A program made the translations under genes and the position numbers. From the NCBI GenBank assembly GCA_905235345.1, contig CAJOLO010000040.1:1-10883 (forward strand): DNA of 10,883 nucleotides. The letters are read 5' to 3'. This DNA is from an uncultured Lachnospiraceae bacterium (GTDB taxonomy: Bacteria; Bacillota; Clostridia; Lachnospirales; Lachnospiraceae). This document shows, one piece after another, positions 1 through 6,591 of the stretch. Each line of letters starts with the position of its first letter. The first letter of the stretch is position 1. The notes under the pieces were generated by a model. It had not been told where the DNA came from, ran no database searches, and worked only from the letters and a program-made list of their open reading frames with translations.

Positions 1-113
1 CGGTGCATAAGTACCGGCGGCTCCAAAGCACCTGTTTATGGAATCTGTATAATATGTACAATCCAATATACTATATTAATGAGTTTCGCAATTACCTAAA
101 TAAATGATGTGTG

Positions 114-120
114 AAAGGAG
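114..120 (+). promoter_or_regulatory. Ribosome binding site that fixes the spoIVB start
   Basis: AAAGGAG lies 8 bases before the TTG at 129. An in-frame GTG at 111 would put this site inside the coding region and has no Shine-Dalgarno sequence of its own. The TTG is therefore the better start. Confidence 0.75.
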
Positions 121-128
121 TGGAAGAA

Positions 129-1208
129 TTGAATAAAAAAAGGTATAGAAATATATTGAAAGTTTTATTTATGGTGAATATTATCTTCATTTTAACAGTT
201 GCAGGAATGGGATTCAGACAGGAGCAGATGGATAAGAGCATCATTGCAGATGATATAGAAATGGTTAAGTCTGTTGCAGGTAATGTGGATAAGAAAGTAA
301 TTCCTGTAGGTAAGACTGTTGGAATATATGTTAACACGAAGGGAATACTGGTTATTGATACCGGTGAGGTTACGGATCTTTATGGTAACACAAGTACTCC
401 CGCAAAGAATAAACTTATAAAGGGAGATTACATTACTGAGCTAAACGGTACAAAAATAAAAACAAAGAAACAGCTTATTTCGTCTATAACGGATTGTGGT
501 GGCGAAACGCTTAATTTTGTTGTGGAAAGAAATAGTGAAAAGGTAAATGTAAAGGTGGAGCCTGTTGAGACAGGAGTAGACACTTATAAAATAGGTATTT
601 GGGTCAGGGATGATCTTCAGGGACTTGGTACGGTAACATATGTTCAGGGCAATGAGTTTGGAGCTTTGGGACACAGCATTACAGATACTGATACAGGGGA
701 ACTTATGAAGGTTTCCGGAGGCAAGTTATATATGGCGGATATATATGGTGTTGAGAAGGGGATTTCAGGAACACCCGGAGAAATAGAAGGAATGATAACA
801 TATGATACCAGAAATGTTGTAGGTGATATATCCGGTAATAAAACTTATGGAATATTCGGTAATATTACAGATGAATTCAGAGAAGAAATATCCGGAGAAA
901 AATCCGTTGAGGTTGCTTCCGAAGATGAGGTAAAGCTTGGAAGGGCACAGATTCAGACATTTGTCAGTGGAGAAAAGAAGCTATATGATATTAACATTGT
1001 CAATGTTCATAAAAACAAGAATGGTGATAAAGAGATGGAAATTGAGGTGACGGATGACGATCTTATCAGTCTTACCGGTGGGATTGTTCAGGGAATGAGC
1101 GGTTCTCCTATAATTCAAAACGGTAAACTTATAGGTTGTGTAACGCATGTGTTCGTTGATAATCCGACAAGAGGATATGGGATATTTATCGACAGGATGA
1201 TGGGGTGA
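129..1208 (+). CDS. spoIVB: SpoIVB peptidase (S55 family, stage IV sporulation protein B)
   Basis: SpoIVB is a serine protease made in the forespore. It is secreted into the space between the two spore membranes and cleaves SpoIVFA, which starts pro-sigmaK processing in the mother cell. The protein is 359 aa from the TTG at 129. A single hydrophobic segment near residues 8-27 anchors or exports it, a PDZ domain covers roughly residues 50-140, and the peptidase domain follows. Visible catalytic residues are His182 (in GALGHSI), Asp309 and Ser324 (in QGMSGSP). Their spacing fits the His236/Asp363/Ser378 set known in Bacillus subtilis. The protein is shorter than the 426 aa Bacillus enzyme, partly because it ends soon after the catalytic domain, but nothing essential seems lost. 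It lies just upstream of the spo0A-like pair, the usual spoIVB-spo0A order. The family call is very secure; forespore control by sigmaG or sigmaF is known for the family, and no clear promoter was recognised here. Confidence 0.96.
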   Translation: MNKKRYRNILKVLFMVNIIFILTVAGMGFRQEQMDKSIIADDIEMVKSVAGNVDKKVIPVGKTVGIYVNTKGILVIDTGEVTDLYGNTSTPAKNKLIKGDYITELNGTKIKTKKQLISSITDCGGETLNFVVERNSEKVNVKVEPVETGVDTYKIGIWVRDDLQGLGTVTYVQGNEFGALGHSITDTDTGELMKVSGGKLYMADIYGVEKGISGTPGEIEGMITYDTRNVVGDISGNKTYGIFGNITDEFREEISGEKSVEVASEDEVKLGRAQIQTFVSGEKKLYDINIVNVHKNKNGDKEMEIEVTDDDLISLTGGIVQGMSGSPIIQNGKLIGCVTHVFVDNPTRGYGIFIDRMMG

Positions 1209-1270
1209 ACAACTAATCTTTTAATAAAGTTTTAGTAAAAAAAACAAGGTCGAATTATGATATATGTGAG

Positions 1271-1300
1271 TTGAAACTGCGAAAAAGTTATAAAAATAAT
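1271..1300 (+). promoter_or_regulatory. Candidate sigmaA promoter for the spo0A-like pair
   Basis: TTGAAA (1271-1276) and AATAAT (1295-1300) each match the consensus at five of six positions and are 18 bases apart. Transcription would begin near 1307, leaving a leader of about 200 bases before the GTG at 1510. The surrounding sequence is so AT-rich that chance matches are likely. Confidence 0.35.
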
Positions 1301-1383
1301 AAAAGAAAATCAGTCTTTTGATAAATTAGTGATATATTTTATTGTGATACAACACAAAAATTGTTTTAACATGCAAATAATAA

Positions 1384-1397
1384 TTGTCTTACGACAA
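1384..1397. repeat. Palindrome TTGTC-TTAC-GACAA, possible operator
   Basis: Two perfect 5-base arms are separated by 4 bases. The right arm overlaps TACGACA, which on the reverse strand reads TGTCGTA, one mismatch from the Spo0A box TGTCGAA. It lies about 113 bases before the first spo0A-like start, so it could be an operator for Spo0A itself or another dimeric regulator. The evidence is the symmetry and the partial box match only. Confidence 0.35.
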
Positions 1398-1496
1398 CTT
1401 TCATGAAAAAACAGCGTTTGCTATAGTCTGAAATGGTCGATGTTGCAATAGCATATAGAATAAAATTTCATAGTTCATGGCGAAAAAAATTGATAT

Positions 1497-1502
1497 AGGA
1501 GG
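1497..1502 (+). promoter_or_regulatory. Ribosome binding site that fixes the first spo0A-like start
   Basis: AGGAGG lies 7 bases before the GTG at 1510. The upstream in-frame ATG at 1477 has no Shine-Dalgarno sequence and would add 11 residues that do not align with Spo0A. Confidence 0.85.
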
Positions 1503-1509
1503 TTTTATA

Positions 1510-2301
1510 GTGATTCGCATAATGATATGTAACCATGATGAAAATATGCGTAAGATAATGGAGGATGTTGTACGCAGGCAGACAGGATGTCGACTTATAG
1601 GCAGTTATGATAACGGACAAGTCCTATTGACAAGTATAAAGGAACAAATCCCTGATATAGTATTGGTGTATCCGGTGTTGCCCCTTATGGATGGAGTTGA
1701 GGTTATAGAACGGGTCAGCGCAGATCCTAAGCTGTCAGAGGTGACTTTTATTATGATGGGTTCCGAAAATTTGATAAAGATATTGGATGTATTAAAGATA
1801 AAAAGGAATGTAAGATTTTTGCAATGGAATAACAATGGTGAAATATTAAGTAAATATATTGCTGATTTTACATCTCATTCCTTTGAAAACAGTAAGAATG
1901 TACACGATGATGAAATCGTTGTTAAGCAGGGACGCCATGAAAAAAATCTGAATATGCAAGTTACTCAGATGATTCATGAGATAGGTGTTCCTGCACATAT
2001 AAAAGGGTATCTGTATCTTAGAACCGCAATTATTATGGCGGTAGAAAATATGGATGTATTAAATGCTGTAACAAAACAGCTTTATCCTGATATAGCAAAG
2101 GAATACGGTACAACAGATACAAGAGTTGAAAGAGCAATACGTCATGCGATAGAGGTTGCATGGGAAAGAGGAAATATAGATATGATACACGACCTGTTTG
2201 GTTATACCATTCAGGCAGATAAGGGTAAACCGACTAATTCCGAATTCATAGCATTAATGGCTGACAGAATTCGATTAGATCAAATGAAGAGTGCATGCTG
2301 A
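1510..2301 (+). CDS. Spo0A-like regulator with a receiver lacking the phospho-acceptor Asp
   Basis: The protein is 263 aa from the GTG at 1510, close to the 267 aa of Bacillus Spo0A, the DNA-binding master regulator of sporulation entry. Residues 1-118 are a receiver-like domain. In place of the expected acidic pair it has Asn8-His9; the phospho-acceptor Asp (Bacillus D56) is Tyr54 (LVYPVLP, the TAT at 1669-1671); the switch Thr is Gly84; the conserved Lys is Gln105. It therefore cannot take a phosphoryl group in the normal way. After a linker of about 25 residues, the effector domain (about 146-263) is near-canonical, with GVPAHIKGYLYLR, recognition-helix segment RVERAIRHAIEVAW (about 205-218) and KPTNSEFIA. 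It sits where clostridia carry spo0A, after spoIVB and 34 bases before a second copy. It is intact, with no frameshift, so it is likely functional, but as a phosphorylation-independent or partner-controlled regulator (inference). Plain spo0A is the family name; I leave the symbol blank because the receiver is not standard. Confidence 0.93.
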   Translation: MIRIMICNHDENMRKIMEDVVRRQTGCRLIGSYDNGQVLLTSIKEQIPDIVLVYPVLPLMDGVEVIERVSADPKLSEVTFIMMGSENLIKILDVLKIKRNVRFLQWNNNGEILSKYIADFTSHSFENSKNVHDDEIVVKQGRHEKNLNMQVTQMIHEIGVPAHIKGYLYLRTAIIMAVENMDVLNAVTKQLYPDIAKEYGTTDTRVERAIRHAIEVAWERGNIDMIHDLFGYTIQADKGKPTNSEFIALMADRIRLDQMKSAC

Positions 2302-2322
2302 ATGCAGAATAAGGACGACAAT

Positions 2323-2328
2323 AAGGAG
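2323..2328 (+). promoter_or_regulatory. Ribosome binding site that fixes the second spo0A-like start
   Basis: AAGGAG lies 7 bases before the ATG at 2336. The in-frame GTG at 2291 overlaps the previous gene, lacks such a site, and adds 15 residues with no counterpart in Spo0A. Confidence 0.8.
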
Positions 2329-2335
2329 AAAGAAG

Positions 2336-3166
2336 ATGCACGATAGTATAAAGATATTAATCATTTCCTCTGATAAAAGAACTATTTATAATGATATAAT
2401 ATCACATATGAAGCAATATGATTATAATGTAAAGGAATGTTATGATAATTACGAAAATGTAATTCAAACAGCTAAAATGTTGAGACCTGATATGGTCATT
2501 ACAGACATAAGTATTGAAGGCGGAGACGGTATTTCGCTTGTATCTTGTCTGAAAAAAATGAACGGATTTGAGAATACCGGATTTGTATTTTTATCAGCAG
2601 CGTTATCTCAGGCAATTATCAATCTTGCTTTTGAGGCAGGTGCTGATTACTATTTTATGCTTAATCAGAATCCTAAATTCATTGCGAGAATTCTGGAACG
2701 TATAATTGATGCAAATGAAAAGATTAAACAGAAGCTGAAACAACAGGAGGGGATGACATCAGAGCAAAAACAGCTTCTTTTTGATTCCACGATCGAAAAT
2801 GATGTGACAAAGATGATGAGAAGTATTGGTATACCGGCACATATAAAGGGCTATCAGTATATAAGAGAAGGTATAATTATGGCTATAAAGGATCCGGATA
2901 TACTCAATTACATAACAAAGTTTCTTTATCCGGCCATTGCAAAAAAGTATAAAACGACAACAAGTAGTGTGGAGAGAGCAATAAGACATGCTATAGAGGT
3001 TGCGTGGAATCGTGGAAAGTTAGATGCGATGGAAGCACTTTTTGGGTACAGTGTTAATTCAGGGAAAGGAAAGCCGACTAATTCTGAGTTTATTGCACTT
3101 ATTGCGGACAAATTCAGATTGGAATACCGAATGAAGGGATACGGAGAGGATCAGTATAGTGCATAG
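2336..3166 (+). CDS. Second Spo0A-like regulator, atypical receiver with phospho-acceptor Asp kept
   Basis: The protein is 276 aa from the ATG at 2336. The receiver-like domain (about 1-125) keeps an Asp at the phospho-acceptor position (Asp57, in ITDIS) and a Ser in place of the switch Thr (Ser87). The acidic pair that binds magnesium is Ser11-Ser12, with an Asp only at 13. The conserved Lys-Pro is replaced by Leu109-Asn110, and the usual Pro after the Asp is missing (EGGDG). The effector domain (about 155-270) is clearly Spo0A: GIPAHIKGYQYIR, SVERAIRHAIEVAW (211-224) and KPTNSEFIA. Position 211 is Ser where the first copy and Bacillus Spo0A have Arg. It is probably co-transcribed with the first copy (34-base gap, no terminator). 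The effector halves of the two copies are far more alike than the receiver halves, which suggests an old duplication followed by receiver drift. It is not certain whether it can be phosphorylated; loss of the metal-binding pair argues against normal activity. Confidence 0.93.
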   Translation: MHDSIKILIISSDKRTIYNDIISHMKQYDYNVKECYDNYENVIQTAKMLRPDMVITDISIEGGDGISLVSCLKKMNGFENTGFVFLSAALSQAIINLAFEAGADYYFMLNQNPKFIARILERIIDANEKIKQKLKQQEGMTSEQKQLLFDSTIENDVTKMMRSIGIPAHIKGYQYIREGIIMAIKDPDILNYITKFLYPAIAKKYKTTTSSVERAIRHAIEVAWNRGKLDAMEALFGYSVNSGKGKPTNSEFIALIADKFRLEYRMKGYGEDQYSA

Positions 3167-3266
3167 CATTAAAAAGTAATATGTAAATATAGTAAATATC
3201 TTCAAAAAATTCAAGAAATTTGAAATAAAAATATTTGGAAATTATCTTTTTTTGCAGCTATAGTTA

Positions 3267-3275
3267 TGATATAAT
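3267..3275 (+). promoter_or_regulatory. Extended -10 promoter for glgA
   Basis: TGATATAAT is a perfect extended -10 element (TGnTATAAT). There is no good -35 at 17 bases upstream, only a T-run, which is usual for extended -10 promoters. Transcription would begin near 3282, about 30 bases before the glgA start. The same 9 bases recur upstream of yicC. Confidence 0.6.
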
Positions 3276-3311
3276 AATTCTAACTTCGCAAATACAAGGA
3301 GAGGTTTTTTC

Positions 3312-4742
3312 ATGAAGAAAGTTGCTTATATTGCTTCAGAGTGTGTTCCGTTTATCAAGACCGGGGGATTGGCAGATGTTGTGGGGACACTGCCAAAGAT
3401 TTTCGACAAGAAGAAATATGATGTGCGTATCATTATCCCTAACTATATGTGTATTCCCAACAAATTCAAACAAAATATGAAATTTATTACCAACTTCCAG
3501 ATGGATATTGGAGATCACTATCAGTATGTTGGTATTTTTTACATGGAATATGAAGGAGTACCGGTATATTTTATTGATAACGAATTCTATTTCAGTGGTC
3601 AGACACCTTACGGTGATACCAAGTGGGATATTGAGAAATTCTGTTATTTTTCTAAAGCAGCACTTTCTATTCTGCCGGTTGTGGGTTTCAGACCGGATAT
3701 TGTTCATTGTCATGACTGGCAGGCAGGTATGGTTCCTGTATATCTTAAGACTATATTTGCGGGAAATCCGTTCTTTTCCGGTATTAAGTCGATTATGACT
3801 ATACATAATCTTCAATTTCAGGGGAAATGGGATATTCCTCATGTTAAATATCATTCAGGTCTTCCGGATTATCTCTTTACGTCAGATAAGTTGGAGATGA
3901 ATAACAATGCTTCGATGCTTAAAGGTGGTATTGTTTATGCAGACCTCATTACAACGGTAAGTAATACATATGCATATGAGATTCAGACACCATACTATGG
4001 CGAAGGACTTGACGGATTACTTCAGGCGAGAAATCAGTCTTTAATTGGTATTGTTAATGGAATTGATTATGATATATATAACCCTGAAAAGGATAAGAAG
4101 CTTTACAAAACATATAATACGAAGAATTTCAGGAAGAATAAGGTTGCCAATAAGACAGCACTTCAGAAACAATTGGGGCTCCCTGTTGACAAGAATCAAT
4201 TTGTTATGGGTATAATCTCAAGACTCACGGATCAGAAAGGTCTTGATCTTGTGGATGCTGTTATGAACGATATATGTCAGGACGGTGTTCAATTCATAGT
4301 TCTCGGAACAGGAGATCATCATTATGAGGAGATGTTCAAGTATTATCAAGGCTTTCATCCTGCAAAAGTATCTGCCAACATTTATTTTTCTGACGAATTG
4401 TCTCATAAGATGTATGGTGGCTGTGATGCAATACTTGTTCCATCCAGATTCGAACCTTGTGGACTTACACAGCTCATGGCACTTCGTTACGGTTCGTTAC
4501 CGATTGTCAGAGAGACAGGAGGATTAAATGATACTGTAATTCCGTATAATGAATATGAACAGACAGGGACCGGCTTCTCATTTGCCAATTATGATCCACA
4601 GGAACTTCTTAGAACCATTAACTATGCCAAGGATGTATTCTACAACCAGAAAAAGAGCTGGGAGGATATGCAGTTACGTGCAATGAATGAGGATTATTCG
4701 TGGAAGAGTTCGGCTAAGCGGTATGAGGAGATATACCGTTAG
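3312..4742 (+). CDS. glgA: Glycogen synthase (ADP-glucose type, GT5)
   Basis: This enzyme adds glucose from ADP-glucose to the non-reducing end of alpha-1,4-glucan, building cytoplasmic glycogen (granulose in clostridia). The protein is 476 aa, the normal length for bacterial GlgA. The N-terminal Rossmann fold carries the donor-binding KTGGLADVV motif (Lys16) and HDWQAG near residue 134. The C-terminal fold carries SRLTDQKG (Arg304, Lys309) and FEPCGLTQL (Glu381), equivalent to E. coli Arg300, Lys305 and Glu377. AAGGAG lies 10 bases before the ATG. It has its own extended -10 promoter and is probably co-transcribed with rqcH, 31 bases downstream. No other glg gene is in the window, so glgC, glgB and glgP must lie elsewhere if the pathway is complete. 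All key residues are present; the call is very secure. Confidence 0.97.
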   Translation: MKKVAYIASECVPFIKTGGLADVVGTLPKIFDKKKYDVRIIIPNYMCIPNKFKQNMKFITNFQMDIGDHYQYVGIFYMEYEGVPVYFIDNEFYFSGQTPYGDTKWDIEKFCYFSKAALSILPVVGFRPDIVHCHDWQAGMVPVYLKTIFAGNPFFSGIKSIMTIHNLQFQGKWDIPHVKYHSGLPDYLFTSDKLEMNNNASMLKGGIVYADLITTVSNTYAYEIQTPYYGEGLDGLLQARNQSLIGIVNGIDYDIYNPEKDKKLYKTYNTKNFRKNKVANKTALQKQLGLPVDKNQFVMGIISRLTDQKGLDLVDAVMNDICQDGVQFIVLGTGDHHYEEMFKYYQGFHPAKVSANIYFSDELSHKMYGGCDAILVPSRFEPCGLTQLMALRYGSLPIVRETGGLNDTVIPYNEYEQTGTGFSFANYDPQELLRTINYAKDVFYNQKKSWEDMQLRAMNEDYSWKSSAKRYEEIYR

Positions 4743-4773
4743 AGGATTGAGGTTGAAACGGAGGAAGTGATAT

Positions 4774-6516
4774 ATGGCATTTGATGGTATAGTGATATCG
4801 AATATAGTTAAAGATATGAGAGAACGCCTTGTGGGAGGAAGGATATATAAGATATATCAGCCTGAGGCGGACGAGATTAATATTGTGGTCAAGAATATCG
4901 GGACAACCTTTCGGGTTATGTTGAATGCCAGTGCAACGCTACCGCTTGTATATTTTCTTGATGAGAATAAGAAGAATCCTATGACTGCCCCTAATTTCTG
5001 TATGCTTCTCAGAAAACATATTGGAAACGGAAGGATAATAGGCGTTTCACAGCCCGATTTCGAGAGAATAATTGAGATTGAGATTGAACATCTTGATGAT
5101 ATGGGTGATGTGTGCAGGAAGAAGCTCATTGTTGAGTTGATGGGGAAGTATAGTAATATTATATTTACAGACAATGAAGGAAAGATTATAGATTCAATTA
5201 AGAGAATCGGGAGCAATATAAGTTCCGTAAGAGAGGTACTTCCGGGAAGGGAGTATGTTCTTCCTCCTAATAATAAGATCAATCCTTTAGAACTGACAAG
5301 GGAAGAGTTTGTGTCAGATATACTTGAAAAACCGATGAGTGTTGTTAAAAGTATATATTCTTCGATTACAGGTATATCTAAGGAGATGGCTGAGGAAATC
5401 TGTTATGAGGCGGGAGTGGATGGAGATTTTAGTACGGATAGTCTTGCTGATACTAACAAAGAAAAGCTTTGGCAGGTTTTTTCCGGTATTGTATCCGATA
5501 TAAACGATGGAAATTATGCTCCGTGTATTGTGTATAATAAAGGTGTGCCGATAGCATTTTCTTCTGTTTATCTCAGTATGTATAATGATTTGACCGTGGA
5601 TAAATTCGATGATATATCGGAGGTACTTTCACTTTTCTATGCCCAAAAGGATACATACAGTAGAATGCATCAGAAATCTACAGATCTTAGAAAGGTGCTG
5701 TCATCATTAGTGGAGCGTACCTCAAAGAAATATGATATACAGAGGAAACAGCTTAAAGATGTGGAAGAACGCGAGAAATACAGAATATACGGCGAACTGC
5801 TGCAAGCTTATGGGCATGAGGTTAAGCAGGGGGATAAGAGTATTACTGTCACTAATTATTATGATAATACAGAGGTTACGATTCCTTTGGATGAAATGTT
5901 GACTGCGGTTGAAAATTCTAACAGATATTTTAATAAATACAATAAGATGAAGAGGACATATGAGGCTTCTCTTAATCTTGTTAAGGAGAGTAAGGAGACA
6001 TTGGATCATTTACTTCTTCTGCAGAATAGTATTGAGATGGCAGGTTCTGAGGCTGATATTGCAGAGATAAGAGAAGAGATGGTACTGGCGGGCTTTCTTA
6101 GGGAAAAGAAAGGAAAGAAGGATGGCGGTAAACAGGAAAAGAGTAAGCCGCTTCACTTTATATCATCCGATGGATTTCATATGTATGTTGGCAAGAATAA
6201 TCTTCAGAACGACAGACTTACATTTAAGACTGCAGGACCAAAGGATATATGGTTTCATGCAAAGGAGATGCCGGGTTCACATGTTATCGTAAAGCTTGAG
6301 GGAGTGGAGGATGTGCCGGATTCAACCTATGAAGAGGCGGCGAGGCTGGCAGCATATTATTCAACAGGAAAGACAAGTCCTAAGGTAGAGATTGATTACA
6401 CAAGGAGAAGCAATCTTAAGAAACCGCCTGAGTCTAATCCGGGATATGTGATTTACCATACCAATTATTCTATGGTTGCAATACCGGATATTTCGGGAAT
6501 TGATGCTGTTGAATGA
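4774..6516 (+). CDS. rqcH: RqcH, NFACT ribosome quality control factor
   Basis: RqcH binds large ribosomal subunits blocked by peptidyl-tRNA, recruits tRNA-Ala and adds C-terminal alanine tails that mark the stalled peptide for proteolysis. Older annotations call it a fibronectin-binding protein (FbpA). At 580 aa it matches the family (about 570). In order it has an NFACT-N domain (FDGIVI start, QPEADEI), a helix-hairpin-helix segment near residues 180-215 (GISKEMAEEICYEAGV), a long coiled-coil middle (about 295-430), a lysine-rich stretch near 445-457, and an NFACT-R domain from about 458 (DIWFHAKEMPGSHV). The functional Asp97-Arg98 pair of Bacillus RqcH appears here as Glu97-Arg98 at the same numbering. 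GGAGG lies 9 bases before the ATG. It follows glgA by 31 bases and is likely on the same transcript. The family call is very secure; the surface-adhesin role proposed for some relatives is not supported by any signal peptide here. Confidence 0.95.
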   Translation: MAFDGIVISNIVKDMRERLVGGRIYKIYQPEADEINIVVKNIGTTFRVMLNASATLPLVYFLDENKKNPMTAPNFCMLLRKHIGNGRIIGVSQPDFERIIEIEIEHLDDMGDVCRKKLIVELMGKYSNIIFTDNEGKIIDSIKRIGSNISSVREVLPGREYVLPPNNKINPLELTREEFVSDILEKPMSVVKSIYSSITGISKEMAEEICYEAGVDGDFSTDSLADTNKEKLWQVFSGIVSDINDGNYAPCIVYNKGVPIAFSSVYLSMYNDLTVDKFDDISEVLSLFYAQKDTYSRMHQKSTDLRKVLSSLVERTSKKYDIQRKQLKDVEEREKYRIYGELLQAYGHEVKQGDKSITVTNYYDNTEVTIPLDEMLTAVENSNRYFNKYNKMKRTYEASLNLVKESKETLDHLLLLQNSIEMAGSEADIAEIREEMVLAGFLREKKGKKDGGKQEKSKPLHFISSDGFHMYVGKNNLQNDRLTFKTAGPKDIWFHAKEMPGSHVIVKLEGVEDVPDSTYEEAARLAAYYSTGKTSPKVEIDYTRRSNLKKPPESNPGYVIYHTNYSMVAIPDISGIDAVE

Positions 6517-6537
6517 TACAAAAGTGCTTGTTGATAC

Positions 6538-6566
6538 TTGCATTTGTATTATATGTTTGATATAAT
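6538..6566 (+). promoter_or_regulatory. Extended -10 promoter for the yicC-gmk-rpoZ operon
   Basis: TGATATAAT at 6558-6566 is a perfect extended -10, with a weak -35 (TTGCAT, 6538-6543) exactly 17 bases upstream of TATAAT. Transcription would begin near 6573 and give a leader of about 150 bases before yicC. Confidence 0.65.
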
Positions 6567-6591
6567 GACTTGTAATGTTCATTTACGATTA

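Larger units (their letters stand above)
1209..1509 (+). promoter_or_regulatory. Noncoding control region upstream of the spo0A-like pair
   Basis: These 301 bases between spoIVB and the first spo0A-like gene are very AT-rich and hold no convincing gene. They contain a possible sigmaA promoter (1271-1300) and a 0A-box-like GGTCGAA at 1248-1254 (one mismatch to TGTCGAA). They also contain TACGACA at 1390-1396 (one mismatch on the reverse strand) inside a palindrome, a self-complementary TTTCATGAAA at 1399-1408, and a 6-bp inverted repeat (TGCTAT 1419-1424 with ATAGCA 1448-1453). AGAAT at 1457-1461 could belong to a second -10 element. I saw no good sigmaH -35 (AGGA core), although sigmaH drives spo0A in Bacillus. 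No GC-rich terminator follows spoIVB. Confidence 0.5.

Noticed and set aside
47..78. Possible sigmaG promoter for spoIVB (GTATA at 47-51 and TATATTA at 72-78) and a perfect TATAAT at 48-53
   Set aside because: The spacing between the two sigmaG-like parts is 20 bases, too long for sigmaG. The TATAAT has no -35 at 17 bases, and the region is too AT-rich to trust single matches.
1..107. C-terminal ends of an upstream gene (open frames ending at 10, 99 and 107)
   Set aside because: None of the short translations resembles a known protein end, and the frame ending at 10 shows only two codons. Coding cannot be decided from this.
1477..2301. Reading the first spo0A-like gene as a pseudogene because of its dead receiver
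   Set aside because: The frame is intact, the ribosome binding site is strong and the DNA-binding domain is highly conserved, which argues for a working protein.
3210..3253. Terminator after the spo0A pair (TTCAA...TTGAA hairpin, then a T-run)
   Set aside because: The stem is only 5 AT-rich pairs and the T-run begins about 20 bases later, so it does not fit an intrinsic terminator.
3336..3854. A 172-codon open frame on the - strand inside glgA
   Set aside because: It lies fully opposite a well-supported gene, has no ribosome binding site or recognisable domain, and is a shadow of glgA.
4857..5282. A 141-codon open frame on the - strand inside rqcH
   Set aside because: Shadow of rqcH with an odd Ile/Leu/Ser-rich product and no independent support.
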